Source: Thermoleophilaceae bacterium (GTDB lineage Bacteria; Actinomycetota; Thermoleophilia; Solirubrobacterales; Thermoleophilaceae). Taken from it: a DNA stretch of 24,853 bases. Position numbers and translations under genes: made by a program. The stretch covers positions 1 to 24,853 of the forward strand of contig JACCSF010000209.1 in NCBI GenBank assembly GCA_013813135.1, written 5' to 3'. Numbering within the stretch: position 1 is the first letter of the stretch; each line of letters begins with the position of its first letter. The notes under the pieces were generated by a model, which saw nothing but the letters and a program-made list of their open reading frames with translations, was not told the DNA's origin and ran no database searches. Below, one piece after another: positions 24,264 through 24,853 of this stretch.

Positions 24264-24853
24264 TCCCCGATCTCGATTCGCAGGTCCAGGAAGCCGTCCA
24301 CCCACAGGCGCTGGCCGGGATGCACCAAGACCGTCGTGTCCTCCGCCTCGACCAGCGCCGGGCCGGTCAGCTCGTTGCCGGGCCGCAGCCGCTCCGCGCT
24401 GTAGACGCGCGCAGTCTCGAAATCCGCCGGCTCCGGCAGGTAGAGCGCGCGCTCGCCGCGCAGGGCGGCGGCCGCGTCGGGGCCCTCGTCCGGCAGCGGC
24501 GCGGTCTTCGGGAGCGGCAGGCCGGCAACCCCCTCGACCGTGAAGGTCATGGCCTCGACGCCCGCCTTGCGGTAGGCGGTGCCAGGGCCGTACTTGGCCT
24601 CGTAGCGCTCGATGAACCGCTCGATCACGCGCTCGCCGCCGTCGTCGGCGTCGAGGTCGGCCTCCTCTACCGGCACGCGCAGCGCGTGCACCTGGCCGCT
24701 GAACTGCAGCTCCACGAAGCGCTGCAGCGACAGGCCCCCGGTGGGCAGCCGCTCGTTCTCGAACTCACGCTCCAGCGACGCCTCGAGGTCCCGGAAGCGC
24801 TCGCTCCAGCGCCCCAGGTCGAAGGGCGCACGCGACGGATCCGAGCCCACGAC
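24260..24853 (-). CDS. HyuA-type hydantoinase/oxoprolinase subunit, 5' part outside window
   Basis: About 197 C-terminal residues are present of a protein usually near 680. They show the HyuA family end: LSLQRFVELQFSGQVHALRVPV, FIERYEAKYGPGTAYRKAGVE, then ELTGPALVEAEDTTVLVHPG. The family uses ATP to open cyclic amides (hydantoin, N-methylhydantoin, 5-oxoproline, caprolactam) or to carboxylate ketones such as acetophenone. The ATP-binding N-terminus is beyond the window. The frame is open to the right edge, so no start can be given. It is the first visible gene of the catabolic operon and its TGA overlaps the LLM start. The HyuB partner is not in the window and would be expected upstream. Confidence 0.85.
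   Translation of the reverse strand, partial: VVGSDPSRAPFDLGRWSERFRDLEASLEREFENERLPTGGLSLQRFVELQFSGQVHALRVPVEEADLDADDGGERVIERFIERYEAKYGPGTAYRKAGVEAMTFTVEGVAGLPLPKTAPLPDEGPDAAAALRGERALYLPEPADFETARVYSAERLRPGNELTGPALVEAEDTTVLVHPGQRLWVDGFLDLRIEIGE

Overview
The window is very G+C-rich (roughly 70% by eye), with dense genes, frequent GTG/TTG starts and many long antisense shadow ORFs. Several features point to an actinobacterium of the Thermoleophilia/Solirubrobacterales type: the gene order rpsA-coaE-...-uvrB-...-uvrA (also seen in Mycobacterium), an F420/FMN-type luciferase-like oxidoreductase, AbiEi/DUF559 proteins, and a secreted C-terminal module with a CRGKGCP motif that I associate with Solirubrobacter relatives. 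The lineage is inferred from gene content, not from a marker-gene search.

Housekeeping half (1-14625, mostly minus strand). Read in the direction of transcription: rpsA (ribosomal protein S1), coaE, a lytic transglycosylase, a Tat-exported PhoD-type phosphatase, then an ABC-F ATPase on the opposite strand. Next come a frameshifted AbiEi/DUF559 gene, uvrB, a secreted PKD-repeat protein, a secreted multi-copper protein, a small coiled-coil protein, and the 5' two thirds of uvrA, which runs off the left edge. The uvrA promoter carries a near-perfect actinobacterial SOS (LexA) box. A geranylgeranyl-reductase-like FAD oxidoreductase is divergent from rpsA across only 30 bp.

Accessory/catabolic half (15842-24853, all minus strand). 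One tightly packed operon, read in order: the 3' end of a HyuA-type hydantoinase/oxoprolinase subunit, an LLM flavin/F420 oxidoreductase, a complete BMP-type (nucleoside-like) ABC importer (ATPase, two permeases, lipoprotein), a strong RNA hairpin, a cytosine-deaminase-like amidohydrolase and a second amidohydrolase. Genes overlap or abut at most junctions. Together they look like an uptake-and-degradation system for a nitrogen heterocycle or cyclic amide (purine/pyrimidine, hydantoin or creatinine-like). The substrate cannot be fixed from sequence.

Regulation. At seven genes that would head a transcript, a -10-like hexamer (TANNNT, or GACAAT) lies only 6-10 nt before the start codon. This suggests leaderless mRNAs. 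Genes inside operons instead have Shine-Dalgarno sequences or overlapping stop/start codons. No tRNA, rRNA, CRISPR array, insertion sequence or prophage was seen, and there is no gene-free stretch over 300 bases.
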